Shown here piece after piece: positions 47,902 through 56,513 of a DNA stretch of 64,000 bases. This stretch comes from Streptomyces sp. CG 926 (GTDB lineage: Bacteria > Actinomycetota > Actinomycetes > Streptomycetales > Streptomycetaceae). Location of the stretch: NCBI RefSeq assembly GCF_003148825.1, contig NZ_QGGZ01000010.1, forward strand, positions 248,001 to 312,000. Direction: 5' to 3'. Positions within the stretch are counted from its first letter, which is position 1. The number at the start of each line of letters is the position of its first letter. A program made the translations under genes and the position numbers. Below the pieces are notes generated by a model. The model was given only the letters and a program-made list of their open reading frames with translations. It was not told the DNA's origin and did no database searches.

Positions 47902-48345
47902 ATGCGGTCCATCGCAAAGGGTCTCGGGCTCGGTTCCGCCGCCATGGCGCTCACCGCGCTCACCGCACTGGCCTGGCCGGGTACGGCCGGAGCCGCGCCG
48001 ACCGGTACGGAGAGCCTCTACGCCCCGTCCGCTCTGGTGCTCAGTGTGACGGCCGGGCCCGATGCCCAGGTGGGCACGGTCCTGCGCGCCGTGACCCTCG
48101 TCTGTTCGCCGACGCCCGGCGGGACGCACCCCAACCCGGTCGCGGCGTGCGCCGAGTTACGCGCCAACGGCTCGCGGCTCGACCCGCTCGCCGCGCCGGC
48201 CGCCGGCGCCGCCTGTACCAGGGAGTGGAACCCGATGACGGTGACGGCCGTCGGCGTGTGGCAGGGCCGCCGGCTCACCTACACGTACACCTTCGCCAAC
48301 CCGTGCGGCCTGCGGAACACCTCCGGCACGCTGTTCGGCTTCTGA
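47902..48345 (+). CDS. SSI-family (subtilisin inhibitor-like) secreted protease inhibitor
   Basis: 147 residues; AAGGGAG 8 nt before the ATG. The signal peptide is MRSIAKGLGLGSAAMALTALTALAWPGTAGA (cleavage near residue 31). The mature part has all SSI landmarks: TLVCSPTPGGTHPNPVAAC, CTREWNPMTVTAVGVWQGRRLTY and FANPCGLRNTSGTLFGF, including four Cys for the two conserved disulphides. Aligned with SSI (C-P-M-V-Y-D-P), the reactive-site P1 residue is Arg107 and P1' is Glu108, so it should inhibit trypsin-like rather than subtilisin-like proteases, as plasminostreptin-type members do. Extracellular, abundant in the growth medium of many streptomycetes; controls secreted proteases during development. 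Confidence 0.95.
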   Translation: MRSIAKGLGLGSAAMALTALTALAWPGTAGAAPTGTESLYAPSALVLSVTAGPDAQVGTVLRAVTLVCSPTPGGTHPNPVAACAELRANGSRLDPLAAPAAGAACTREWNPMTVTAVGVWQGRRLTYTYTFANPCGLRNTSGTLFGF

Positions 48346-48399
48346 CCCCCTGTGAAGCTCCGGACCGGGCGACGCCGTGCGACCGCCGTCCGGCCCGGC

Positions 48400-48849
48400 T
48401 CACAGCGGGTTGCCGCCGTCCATGTTGAGGGCGTGCCCGGGCCGGAAGAACCGCTTCGCGAAGAAGTGCCCGCGCTCCGCGGCCATCCGGAACCACGGCT
48501 CGGACGCCTCCAGGCCGTCCCGCTGCTCCACGAGCCGTCCCATCTCCCACATCGCCTCCACGTCCCCCAACTCCACCGCGGCGCGCAGCAGCCGCTCGGC
48601 CTCGGTGAAGTCGTCCAGCAGCTTCTGCCGCATCGCGAGGGCGCGCATCGCGCGGGTGTTCCCGGCGGCCGCCGCGGCCTCGGCCTGCTCCAGGGAGGCG
48701 AACCTGCGGCGGTTCCGCCGCCATCGGAGCAGCAGGAAGAGGATGCCGACACCCCAGACCACCCAGCTCGCGGTGATCATGCCTTCGCTGTCGTTGATCG
48801 AGCCCAGAATGCTGAGCACGGCGGCGACGAGCAGCAGCAGATAGGTCAT
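48400..48849 (-). CDS. Membrane protein with Sel1-like repeats
   Basis: 149 residues from the ATG at 48849 (GGGGGGA upstream). Two N-terminal hydrophobic helices (about 2-18 and 25-42; LLLLVAAVLSILGS, WVVWGVGILFLLL) are followed by a basic turn (RWRRNRRR) and a cytosolic helical region with two Sel1/TPR-like units (LLRAAVELGDVEAMWEMGRL; WFRMAAERGHFFAKRFF). Sel1 repeats mediate protein-protein interactions. Function unknown. It is convergent with the SSI gene. Confidence 0.72.
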   Translation of the reverse strand: MTYLLLLVAAVLSILGSINDSEGMITASWVVWGVGILFLLLRWRRNRRRFASLEQAEAAAAAGNTRAMRALAMRQKLLDDFTEAERLLRAAVELGDVEAMWEMGRLVEQRDGLEASEPWFRMAAERGHFFAKRFFRPGHALNMDGGNPL

Positions 48850-48928
48850 GACGTTCCCCCCGGAACGGCGCGGCAGCGGTCGGGCCGACCGTGCCCAGGA
48901 CCGATCAACCGTCAACACGGCCGGATCC

Positions 48929-49777
48929 TTACCCCAGTTCGAGACTGGTCACCCCGAAGAGTTCCGTCAGGGCGAGATCCGGTGTCGGGCCCGTGTACAT
49001 GCGGGCGGTCTCGAAGGCCGGTGCCAGGCCGAGGTGTTCGAAGAGCGCGCCGGCCGCCGGGTTGGCATCCGGTACGTCCACGGACACCAGCCCGTCGGGG
49101 GTGTGCCGGGCCAGCCGCAGTACCAGGGCCGCCGCCACCGCCGGGGTGGCCGCGTAGAGGGGGCCGATCCGGTGGGCGGCGCTGGACGGACGGATCACCC
49201 CGAGGCCCTCGATCCGGCCGTCCCGGACGGCGGCCAGGGCGGTGCGGCCGGGCAACCCGGTCCAGGCGGACAGGAAGGCGTCCCGCGACGCGGGGAAGAA
49301 CCGCCGGTCGTAGGCGGCGAGCCGACCGAAGGGCAGGGTGCCCGCGTCCACGATCTCGACCTCGCCGTCGGCTTCTCCTTCGCCCTGCGGGACGCCTTCG
49401 TAGCGGAAGTTGTTCCAAGCCGAACGGAATCCGGATTTACGGTAGTTGTCCTGCTGGTCGACGACTCCGTCCAGGCCCACGAGCCGCCCGTCGAGCCGTT
49501 CCATCCCGGCGTGCCACAGTCGGATGCCGTAGCCCTGGCCGCGGACGGCGGGCCGGGCGATGTAGAAGCCGATGAAGCCGAAGCCTCCGCCGTACCGCAC
49601 GGCGGAGATGCAGGCCACCGGCTCGCCGTCCAGCCGCCCGACGAGGAAGCCCTCCGGGTCGGCGACCGCGAAGGCGAACCGGTCCGAGTCCCCCGGGTTC
49701 CAGCCCTCCTCGTCGGCCCAGTCGCGGATCAGCTTCATGTCGGCGGCGCTCGCGCCGGCGATCTCGAATCCCGTCAT
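48929..49777 (-). CDS. GNAT acetyltransferase with C-terminal second domain
   Basis: 282 residues. The N-terminal GNAT domain carries the acetyl-CoA loop ARPAVRGQGYGIRLW (about residues 73-87), preceded by GFIGFYIARP. It is followed by a C-terminal domain typical of the YitH/Acetyltransf_18 group (PDGLVSVDVPDANPAAGALFEHLGLAPAFETARMYTG). Its ATG overlaps the stop of the upstream ATP-grasp gene (ATGA), so the two enzymes are made together. Substrate unknown; an amine made or modified by the ATP-grasp ligase is a natural guess. Confidence 0.85.
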   Translation of the reverse strand: MTGFEIAGASAADMKLIRDWADEEGWNPGDSDRFAFAVADPEGFLVGRLDGEPVACISAVRYGGGFGFIGFYIARPAVRGQGYGIRLWHAGMERLDGRLVGLDGVVDQQDNYRKSGFRSAWNNFRYEGVPQGEGEADGEVEIVDAGTLPFGRLAAYDRRFFPASRDAFLSAWTGLPGRTALAAVRDGRIEGLGVIRPSSAAHRIGPLYAATPAVAAALVLRLARHTPDGLVSVDVPDANPAAGALFEHLGLAPAFETARMYTGPTPDLALTELFGVTSLELG

Positions 49778-50721
49778 GCCGGTGTTGTACCAGACGGGGA
49801 AGGTGTCCGTAGGAGTGCCCGATCAGCCGTCAGGAGGCTGGTGAAGGCCACCTGGTCGGCCTCCCGGTGGAGGTCGCTGACCTGCCCGTCCCCTACTTCG
49901 ACGACCCGCCAGACCCCGTCCGCGCGCAGGGCGAGGTCGGTGGTCACGAAGGGGCAGCCCAGCGCCTCGACGGCCGCCCGGACCGGTTCGAGCGCCGGCT
50001 CGAACGCTTGCGGGACCTCGGCGACCGGACTGTCGGGGTGGGCCGTGACCAGCCGGGGCACCCCGTCCCGCCACCACACCCGCACCTCGGCGGCCGATCC
50101 CTGCGGGATGACGAAGTGCTCGAAGGCCCTCAGTACCACCCCGCCCGTCAGGAACTCGCCCTGCAGTTCGACGAAGCGGGCCACGACGCGGTGCAGGGCG
50201 GCCGGGTCGCCGAGGTCGGGCACGTAGCAGGCTTCGTCCCACTCGTGCTTGCGGGACTTCACGTAGTCCTTGACGACGGCGGCTCCCGGCGGCAGGCCGG
50301 CCGCGAGGGCCCCGAGCCCCTCCGCGTCCGGGACCACGCCCGGCCCCACCGGCAACCAGCCGCTGACCGGGGTCAGTCCGGCGAAGGTCTCGTACCAGCC
50401 GGGGAGTTCGTGCGCGCGGCGGTACGCCTCCGGGGTGACCACGAGCTCGCCACCGCGCCGGCGCAGGGCCGCGTCCAGGGCGGCGTACCGACCGGCGGGG
50501 ATCATCCAGCCCCGGTACCAGACGGCTCCGGTCCCCTCGGGAACGCGTGCGACCGCCCGCTCCGCGTCCCCGGCGAGCAGCGCGTCGTGGTCGATGAGCA
50601 GGACGGTGCCCCCGGCGGCACGCAACTGCCGGGCTTCCGCCGCGAAGTGGGCGTCGGCCCGGCGCTCGTTCAACGGGTCGCGGCAGTGCAGGACGGTGGT
50701 GGTCGCGGTTGTCGTAGCCAT
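49774..50721 (-). CDS. ATP-grasp domain protein (DUF4343-like)
   Basis: 315 residues. The N-terminal part (about 1-120) is a small Rossmann-like region (VLHCRDPLNERRADAHFAAEA). ATP-grasp features follow: VVKDYVKSRKHEWDEACYV (lysine and purine-contact strand), GGVVLRAFEHFVI, AEVRVWWRDG, and the Mg-binding end CPFVTTDLALRADGVWRVVEVGDGQVSDL. The family is known mainly as R2K-type/DUF4343 proteins, ATP-dependent carboxylate-amine ligases. It forms a two-gene operon with the downstream GNAT gene. Possible roles are synthesis of a small amide or modification of a peptide; none can be chosen. Confidence 0.82.
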   Translation of the reverse strand: MATTTATTTVLHCRDPLNERRADAHFAAEARQLRAAGGTVLLIDHDALLAGDAERAVARVPEGTGAVWYRGWMIPAGRYAALDAALRRRGGELVVTPEAYRRAHELPGWYETFAGLTPVSGWLPVGPGVVPDAEGLGALAAGLPPGAAVVKDYVKSRKHEWDEACYVPDLGDPAALHRVVARFVELQGEFLTGGVVLRAFEHFVIPQGSAAEVRVWWRDGVPRLVTAHPDSPVAEVPQAFEPALEPVRAAVEALGCPFVTTDLALRADGVWRVVEVGDGQVSDLHREADQVAFTSLLTADRALLRTPSPSGTTPA

Positions 50722-50763
50722 GCGCCCACCCTATGAACGGTCCCGTCGATCACCGTACGAATT

Positions 50764-51192
50764 TCAGCCCGCGCAGATCACGTCGTCGAGCCGGATGGGG
50801 TCGGAGTCGAGACGCACGTACGCGGTGAAGGTGTCCGTGTTGCCGGCGGCCCACCGGGTGGTCACGGTGGCCCAGCCCACCGAAGCGGCCTTGGCGACGG
50901 TGACCGGGCCGATGCTGATCTCCTGCGGCTCCTCGTGGGAGCAGAGCAGGACGTCGACCTCCTCGTTGACCTGCTGTCTCTCCTTGAGGATCTGCGAGAT
51001 CCGGGTCTCCCGGTCCTGCGCGGAGGGACCGTGGTCACCGTAGAAGCCGCTGAGGAAGTCGCCGATCTGGGCAGCGGTGTGCCCCCTCCCCGCGAGGGCG
51101 GCGGACGCGGCGAGGGCGGGAACGGACGGCATGACCGGCAGCACGAGCAGGGTCAGCAGCAGGGCACCGAGACGGTACGGCTTGAGCATCAT
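50764..51192 (-). CDS. Secreted hypothetical protein
   Basis: 142 residues from the ATGATG at 51192/51189. The signal peptide is MMLKPYRLGALLLTLLVLPVMPSVPALA with cleavage near residue 28. The mature part contains HTAAQIGDFLSGFYGDHGPSAQDRETRISQIL and a beta-rich segment (VGWATVTTRWAAGNTDTFTAYVRLD), with two Cys positioned for a disulphide (LLCSHEE and the final VICAG). It resembles small exported immunity- or NTF2-like proteins, but I cannot name a family. No clear ribosome binding site. Divergent from the sirtuin gene. Confidence 0.65.
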   Translation of the reverse strand: MMLKPYRLGALLLTLLVLPVMPSVPALAASAALAGRGHTAAQIGDFLSGFYGDHGPSAQDRETRISQILKERQQVNEEVDVLLCSHEEPQEISIGPVTVAKAASVGWATVTTRWAAGNTDTFTAYVRLDSDPIRLDDVICAG

Positions 51193-51332
51193 GTCCGGTC
51201 TTGTACCCGCCACGCCGGTGGATCGGGAGGGCGGGGCCCGGATCTCACTCCTGTGGGGGGCGGGATTCACCGCAGAAACGACCCTCCGGCCGGTGCGCGG
51301 AAATCCGCTCGCGGGCGGCCCGCACCCGTACG

Positions 51333-51338
51333 TAGGGT
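51333..51338 (+). promoter_or_regulatory. Candidate -10 box of a leaderless sirtuin transcript
   Basis: TAGGGT (TANNNT pattern) ends 7 nt before the A of the sirtuin ATG at 51345. No ribosome binding site is seen, so transcription may begin at the start codon itself. Confidence 0.45.
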
Positions 51339-51344
51339 CGATGC

Positions 51345-52073
51345 ATGGGGAAGCCACTTGTCGCAGTGTTCAGCGGGGCCGGAATGTCCACCGACTCCGG
51401 AATTCCGGATTACCGGGGGCCCCAAGGCCTGTGGCGGCGGGAACCCGATGCCGAGAAGCTCGTGACCTACGAGTACTACATGGCCGATCCGCAGATCCGG
51501 CGCCGCTCCTGGCTGATGCGCGCCGAGCTCGGCGCGCTCGGAGCACGCCCGAACGCCGCGCACCTGGCCGTGGCGGAGTTGGAGCGCGGTGGCACCCCGG
51601 TACGAGTGATCACCCAGAACGTGGACGGGCTGCACCAGCTCGCCGGGATGCCCGACCGCAAGGTGTTCGAGCTGCACGGCAGCGCCCGGTCGGTGGTGTG
51701 CACGGCCTGCCACGCCCGGACGGGGATGGACGAGGCGCTGGCCAGGGTGGCCGCCGGAGAGCCGGATCCCGCCTGCCTGGTGTGCGGCGGGATCCTCAAG
51801 TCGGCGACCGTGATGTTCGGCCAGCGGCTCGACCCCGAGGTGCTGGGGCAGGCGATGGCCGTGGCCAAGGGCTGCCAGGTCTTCATCGCCGTCGGGTCGA
51901 CCCTGCAGGTGCAGCCCGCCGCGTCGCTCGCCGGGATGGCCGCGGAGGCCGGGGCCCGGCTGATCATCGTGAACGCGGAGGAGACCCCGTACGATCCGCT
52001 CGCCGACGAGATCGTCCGCGAGCCGATCGGCACCGCCCTGCCGGCCCTGCTGGCCCGGTTCGCCGCGTCCTGA
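51345..52073 (+). CDS. Sir2-family NAD-dependent protein deacylase
   Basis: 242 residues, a full-length bacterial sirtuin. NAD-binding GAGMSTDSGIPDYRG (residues 11-25), TQNVDGLHQ, the catalytic His111 in FELHGS, and a zinc ribbon with VCTACHA and CLVCGG. GSTLQVQPAA and IIVNAEETPYD complete the Rossmann fold. The sirtuin removes acyl groups from lysines, for example on acetyl-CoA synthetase, using NAD+. The Tyr/Arg pair that marks SirT5-like desuccinylases is not obvious, so deacetylase is more likely. Confidence 0.95.
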   Translation: MGKPLVAVFSGAGMSTDSGIPDYRGPQGLWRREPDAEKLVTYEYYMADPQIRRRSWLMRAELGALGARPNAAHLAVAELERGGTPVRVITQNVDGLHQLAGMPDRKVFELHGSARSVVCTACHARTGMDEALARVAAGEPDPACLVCGGILKSATVMFGQRLDPEVLGQAMAVAKGCQVFIAVGSTLQVQPAASLAGMAAEAGARLIIVNAEETPYDPLADEIVREPIGTALPALLARFAAS

Positions 52074-52130
52074 CGCGCCCCCGGGGCCGGGGCCGGCCCG
52101 GTCGTGACCCGGCCCGCGTCCGACCGTGCC

Positions 52131-52613
52131 CTACCCCTCGTCCGCCGCCCGGCGCATCTCTCCCACGTCCAGCTTCTTCATGCGCATCATGGCGGCGGTG
52201 GCCCGGGCGGCGCGCGCGGGGTCCGGGTCGGCGATCAGGTCGATGGCGCCCGGCGGGATGACCTGCCAGGACACCCCGAACCTGTCCTTGACCCAGCCGC
52301 AGACCCCCTCCTCGCCGCCGCCACCGGTCAGCGCGTCCCAGTAGTAGTCCGCCTCCGCCTCGTCGGCGCAGCGGATCTGGAAGGAGATCGCCTCGGTGAA
52401 GGGGAACTGGGGGCCGCCGTTGAGGCCGATGAACTGCTGGCCGTTGATCTCGAACTCCACGACCATCACCGCGTCGGCCGGGCCGGGGCCCGCCTCCGTG
52501 TAGCGGCCGATCCGGCCGATCTTGCCGTCCTTGAAGACGGACAGGTAGTAGTCGGCGGCCGCTTCCGCGTTGCCGTCGAACCACAGACACGTGGTGAATC
52601 CGTTGCCGCTCAT
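52131..52613 (-). CDS. VOC-family (PhnB/3-demethylubiquinone methyltransferase-like) protein
   Basis: 160 residues. The start is set at the ATG at 52613 because GGAGG lies 5 nt upstream; an earlier in-frame GTG at 52649 has none. It begins MSGNGFTTCLWFDGNAEAAADYYLSVF, the standard opening of the PhnB-like VOC family. GLNGGPQFPFTEAISFQIRC, EADYYWDALTGGG and WVKDRFGVSWQVIPP follow. The C-terminal helix contains RMKKLDVGEMRRA. Probably a glyoxalase-fold binding protein or enzyme of unknown substrate; despite the family name it is not a methyltransferase. Confidence 0.92.
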   Translation of the reverse strand: MSGNGFTTCLWFDGNAEAAADYYLSVFKDGKIGRIGRYTEAGPGPADAVMVVEFEINGQQFIGLNGGPQFPFTEAISFQIRCADEAEADYYWDALTGGGGEEGVCGWVKDRFGVSWQVIPPGAIDLIADPDPARAARATAAMMRMKKLDVGEMRRAADEG

Positions 52614-52664
52614 CTTTGCCTCCGGGCCGGTGACGGGGACGGTGGACACCGTCCCTCACATACA

Positions 52665-52709
52665 GACCGGCCCCGGACCCGAAATTCATCGGTGGGTCCG
52701 GGGCCGGTC
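52665..52709 (-). terminator. Strong terminator after the glycerophosphotransferase gene
   Basis: A perfect 16-bp stem GACCGGCCCCGGACCC / GGGTCCGGGGCCGGTC with a 13-nt A/T-containing loop lies 31 nt beyond the stop at 52740 and before the VOC start. Confidence 0.88.
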
Positions 52710-52739
52710 CGTGTGCAGCCGGTAATTCGCCCGTTCGGC

Positions 52740-55700
52740 CTACTTGGCGGGCTCCGCGCCCATCGCGAGCATGCGCTCGACGACGCGCTCGGTGGCGCTG
52801 CCGTCGTCCAGGTCGCAGAACTCGGCGCGGAAGGCCGCCCGTGCCTCGGCGTACTCCGCCCCGAGCGCGTCCGCGTTGCGCACGGCCTCGATCAGGCTCG
52901 CCGAGTCCGCCAGCAGCGGTCCCGGCGCCTTCGTCTCCAGGTCGAAGTTGAAGCCGCGCAGCGTGCCGCGGTAGTGCTCCAGGTCGTACGTGAAGAGCAG
53001 GATCGGCCGGTCGGTGTGCGCGAAGTCGAACATCGCGGAGGAGTAGTCCGAGATCAGTACGTCGGCGACCAGCAGCAGGTCGGTCGCGTCGGGCCAGCGG
53101 GACACGTCGACGACGAATCCGTCGCGGACGCCGTCGCGGACCTGCTCCGTCACGTGGCGGTGGCTACGGATCAGCAGGACGTGGTCCTCGCCCAGCTCAC
53201 GGCGGGCCTGGTCCAGGTCGATCCGCAGGTCGAGCTTGTAGCCGCCCGAGAAGCCCTCGTTGTTCTCGCGCCACGTGGGCATGTAGAGGACGACCTTCTT
53301 GCCCTCGGGCAGGCCGAGCCGGCGGCGGACCTCGACGATCCGCTGCGCGTCGGGCCGCACCAGGGCGTCCGTGCGCGGGCTGCCGGCCTCGATGACCTCG
53401 CCGTCGTAGCCGAGAGCGCGCTTGAGGAGGGGCGTGGCGTAGGAGCTCGGGGAGGCGAGCAGGGTCCACTGGGCGCTGTCGTGCTCCAGCCCCTCCAGGA
53501 TCTCCGGGCTCGTGTAGTAGTCGTGCACGAAGTCGTGGCCGATCTGCTTGATCGGCGTCCCGTGCCAGGTCTGTACGACGACCTGGCCGGCGCGGCGCTC
53601 GAAGCGCTGCGGCACGTTGTCGTTGGTCACGAAGTAACGGGCGCGGGCCAGCACCTCCCACGACTCCACGCTGTTGTACTGGACGGCGCGGGCGGTCTTC
53701 GGGACCTCGGTCTGGCCGTCGCGGACCAGCCAGATGTGCTCCAGCTTCTCCCCGCGGCGCACGAGTTCCTCGTGGATGGCGCGCGGTGAGTCGCCGGAGC
53801 CCTGCCCGTGGTGGGTGTCGTAGACGACGACGTCCTTGACCGGCAGGGCGCGCTGCGCGGGGTAGGTCTCGAAGCGGGCGACGCGCTGCGCGTAGTTGGA
53901 GCGGTCGTGCGGGCTGATCAGCGGGTCGGCGACCAGCACCATGCGGTCGTGGAAGCGGGTCTCGACCCGCATCCGGCGGCCCTGCACGGTGAGCGGGTGC
54001 GGACCGGCGAACAGCAGGCCGGGGGCCATCTGTACGGGGGCGCCGCGGTCGACACCGAGCAGTCCGGCGGTGGTTCCGCCCTGGGCGGCCGGGCGCAGCG
54101 TCGGCCACCAGCGGCCCTCGGGGAGCGGGATGCGGCCGGCGTACGCCTCGGGGAGCATGGGCCGGAATTCCGCCTCGAAGGCGTCGCCGTCACGGGTGAC
54201 GGGGTAGCTGTACTCCACGCCGTTCGCGTTGTGCAGGACGAGTTCGTACGACTCGTCGGTCGGCGCGACGAAGCGGCCCCGCAGGGTGAGGGTGCCGTCC
54301 TCGGCGATGACCTCGTCCACCAGCGGCGGGGAGGGCTGCACGGAGAGGGTCAGGTGGCCGGTGTTCCCGCGCTTGGCGAACAGGGCGCGGTCCGCGTCCT
54401 CGCCGGGCAGGGGCAGGACCAGGCCGTCGAAGCCGCCGCGCTCGTCGTGGACCATGCGGTGCTCGGTGCCGTCGGGGCCGATGACCGAGAGGCTCCAGGG
54501 CTCCGGGGTCCACTCGCCGGGCTTGCACTCGGCGTCCGGTACGGCGGCCAGGTCGGCCAGCGGTACGCGGGCGGTGAACGAGGCCCGGCCGGCGCCGGAC
54601 GCGGCGGTCTCCAGCGGGAAGGAGAGGACGGTGCCGGTGGTGACGTGGACGGCCTGCAGGGCGGTGGAGCCGACGGCCTCGGCGGAGAGTTCGCCGGTGA
54701 TCTCGACGGCGTCGTCACCCGCGGCGTGGGCGTCCAGGGCGCGGGCGCGTGCGATCTCCACCTGGATGGTGAGGGCGCCGGAGACGACCGGGACGATCCG
54801 GACGTCGGGGGCCACCCAGTGCGGGGGCGGGTTCTGGCCGGTGTCGCTCTCCCCGCCCCGCAGGCGGGCGCGGTGCAGCCCGCCGGCTCCGGTGACGGCG
54901 ATCGACGTGGTCCATATGCCCTGGTTCCACTTGCCGCCCGACTGGAACATCGAGGGGTCGACGACGGCGGTGAAGCCGGCCCAGTCGGCGTGCCGCAGGG
55001 CGAGGTGCGGGGCATTCACCGTGGCCATCGGGGAGGCGACGGTACGGGTGCTGACGACGGAGCGGCGGCGCTTGCCCCCCTCACGGAAGACCAGCGCCTT
55101 GCGGGAACCGAGGCGGCTCTCCGCACCGAGGTGGCCGGGGAGGGCGTAGCCGCGCAGGAGCAGCTTGCCGTCGACCCAGGCCGCCTGCTCCAGGCGGCTG
55201 ACGACGCGGCGCTCGCGCGGGCCGAGGGTGAGGATCTTGGCCGGCACCGGCGGACGGCCGTGCAGGAAGGGGTAGTCCGCCTGCGGACGGGCGAGGCCCT
55301 TGACCGGCACGCTGTAGCTGTAGTCGCGCTGGTGGTCCTGGAGCGCGATGAAGTCCTCGACGCGACCCTCGCCGGCGAGGTACGCCTTGAGCCGGTCGGC
55401 GACGGTCAGGTCGGACCAGGGGCCGGTGCCGATCTCGCGGACGAGACCGCCGACCTCCTTGACGAACGCGGCGCGGAAGTCGGGGCCGCCCTCACCGACG
55501 TACTTGTAGATGAGCGGGAGTTCCTCGCTCAGCACGTTGTAGTCGTAGTCCCGCAGGTAACGGACGTACTTGGCGCCCTGCTTGGCCTTGAGGGACTCAC
55601 GGACCAGGCGTACGGACTTCACGCGGTCGATGAGGGAGATCGGGTCGGTGGAGCGCTGGGTGATGGAGCGCTCGCCGGTCTCGCGCACACGCCAGTGGTA

Positions 55701-56318
55701 GACGCAGTCGCTGATGATGTCGACGCTGGAGGCGAAGTAGTGTGCGGGGATGCTGACCGGGGCGTCCTCGTAGAGGATGCCCTCCGGGTACTGGAAGCCG
55801 TGCTCGTCCCAGAAGCTGCGCCGGTACACCTTGTTCCACGCGGTGCGGTCGGTGACCAGCGCCGGGAACTTCGAGATGTGGGTCTTCAGCTGGGTGCGGG
55901 CGAAAGCGGCGCGGTGTCCCCAGGACTGCTGCATGCCGACGGAACGGAAGCGCTTCACGTTGCCGCCCGCGAAGTCCGAACCCGTCTCGTCGAGCGCGTC
56001 GATGAGCCGCTGGTAGGCGTAGTCGGGCATCGTGTCGTCACTGTCGACGAAGGCCAGGTATTCGCTGTCCTTGTCGGCGTGGCGGGCACCCACGTTACGG
56101 GCCGCACCGAGGCCTGCGTTGTCCTGCATCACGACGCGGAAGCGCTTGTCCTTGGCGGCGAACGCCTTGGCTATGACGGCGCTGGTGTCCGTGGACCCGT
56201 CGTCCACGAGGATGGCCTCGAAGTCTGCGAAGGTCTGGGATGCGATGGACTCCAGGCACTCGTCGAGATACAGCTCAACGTTGTAGACGGGGACGACGAT
56301 ACTCAGGCGCGGCGGCAT
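52740..56318 (-). CDS. Bifunctional GT2 glycosyltransferase / CDP-glycerol glycerophosphotransferase
   Basis: 1192 residues. The N-terminal ~230 residues are a GT-A glycosyltransferase family 2 domain: SIVVPVYNVELYLDECLESIASQTF, VDDGSTD near 37-43, FVDSDD near 93. A long middle region (about 350-830) consists of beta-rich modules such as LTLRGRFVAPTDESYELVLHN. The C-terminal ~330 residues are a TagF/Glyphos_transf domain: WHGTPIKQIGHDF near 915, YMPTWRENN, IRSHRHV, and SDYSSAMFDFA near 1089, the CDP-glycerol-binding signature. It probably polymerises or decorates a wall teichoic-acid-like glycopolymer on the cytoplasmic face. Single gene with its own terminator. Confidence 0.92.
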   Translation of the reverse strand: MPPRLSIVVPVYNVELYLDECLESIASQTFADFEAILVDDGSTDTSAVIAKAFAAKDKRFRVVMQDNAGLGAARNVGARHADKDSEYLAFVDSDDTMPDYAYQRLIDALDETGSDFAGGNVKRFRSVGMQQSWGHRAAFARTQLKTHISKFPALVTDRTAWNKVYRRSFWDEHGFQYPEGILYEDAPVSIPAHYFASSVDIISDCVYHWRVRETGERSITQRSTDPISLIDRVKSVRLVRESLKAKQGAKYVRYLRDYDYNVLSEELPLIYKYVGEGGPDFRAAFVKEVGGLVREIGTGPWSDLTVADRLKAYLAGEGRVEDFIALQDHQRDYSYSVPVKGLARPQADYPFLHGRPPVPAKILTLGPRERRVVSRLEQAAWVDGKLLLRGYALPGHLGAESRLGSRKALVFREGGKRRRSVVSTRTVASPMATVNAPHLALRHADWAGFTAVVDPSMFQSGGKWNQGIWTTSIAVTGAGGLHRARLRGGESDTGQNPPPHWVAPDVRIVPVVSGALTIQVEIARARALDAHAAGDDAVEITGELSAEAVGSTALQAVHVTTGTVLSFPLETAASGAGRASFTARVPLADLAAVPDAECKPGEWTPEPWSLSVIGPDGTEHRMVHDERGGFDGLVLPLPGEDADRALFAKRGNTGHLTLSVQPSPPLVDEVIAEDGTLTLRGRFVAPTDESYELVLHNANGVEYSYPVTRDGDAFEAEFRPMLPEAYAGRIPLPEGRWWPTLRPAAQGGTTAGLLGVDRGAPVQMAPGLLFAGPHPLTVQGRRMRVETRFHDRMVLVADPLISPHDRSNYAQRVARFETYPAQRALPVKDVVVYDTHHGQGSGDSPRAIHEELVRRGEKLEHIWLVRDGQTEVPKTARAVQYNSVESWEVLARARYFVTNDNVPQRFERRAGQVVVQTWHGTPIKQIGHDFVHDYYTSPEILEGLEHDSAQWTLLASPSSYATPLLKRALGYDGEVIEAGSPRTDALVRPDAQRIVEVRRRLGLPEGKKVVLYMPTWRENNEGFSGGYKLDLRIDLDQARRELGEDHVLLIRSHRHVTEQVRDGVRDGFVVDVSRWPDATDLLLVADVLISDYSSAMFDFAHTDRPILLFTYDLEHYRGTLRGFNFDLETKAPGPLLADSASLIEAVRNADALGAEYAEARAAFRAEFCDLDDGSATERVVERMLAMGAEPAK

Positions 56319-56377
56319 GGGTGGCGGTTTCTCCAGCGTTTTATGCTTTGTCGATGATCAGCTGCTCACAGCATCCT

Positions 56378-56392
56378 ACTCTGTAACAGAGT
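56378..56392. promoter_or_regulatory. ACTCTG-TAA-CAGAGT dyad upstream of the glycerophosphotransferase
   Basis: A perfect 15-bp inverted repeat in an A/T-richer stretch 60 bp upstream of the start at 56318. Candidate operator or promoter-linked site. Confidence 0.4.
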
Positions 56393-56434
56393 CATAAACT
56401 CCACCCATATGGGGCATACGAAGCCAACCGCCAA

Positions 56435-56464
56435 GGCGGACGGCAAAGAATTCAGCCGTCCGCC
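56435..56464 (-). terminator. Terminator after the roadblock A gene
   Basis: GGCGGACGGC / GCCGTCCGCC forms a perfect 10-bp stem around a 10-nt A/T-rich loop, about 50 nt downstream of the roadblock gene stop (minus strand). Confidence 0.8.
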
Positions 56465-56513
56465 ACTTCGGCGATGCGGTGGGAAGCGGCCCGCCCGTGC
56501 CCCGTAGGGCCGG

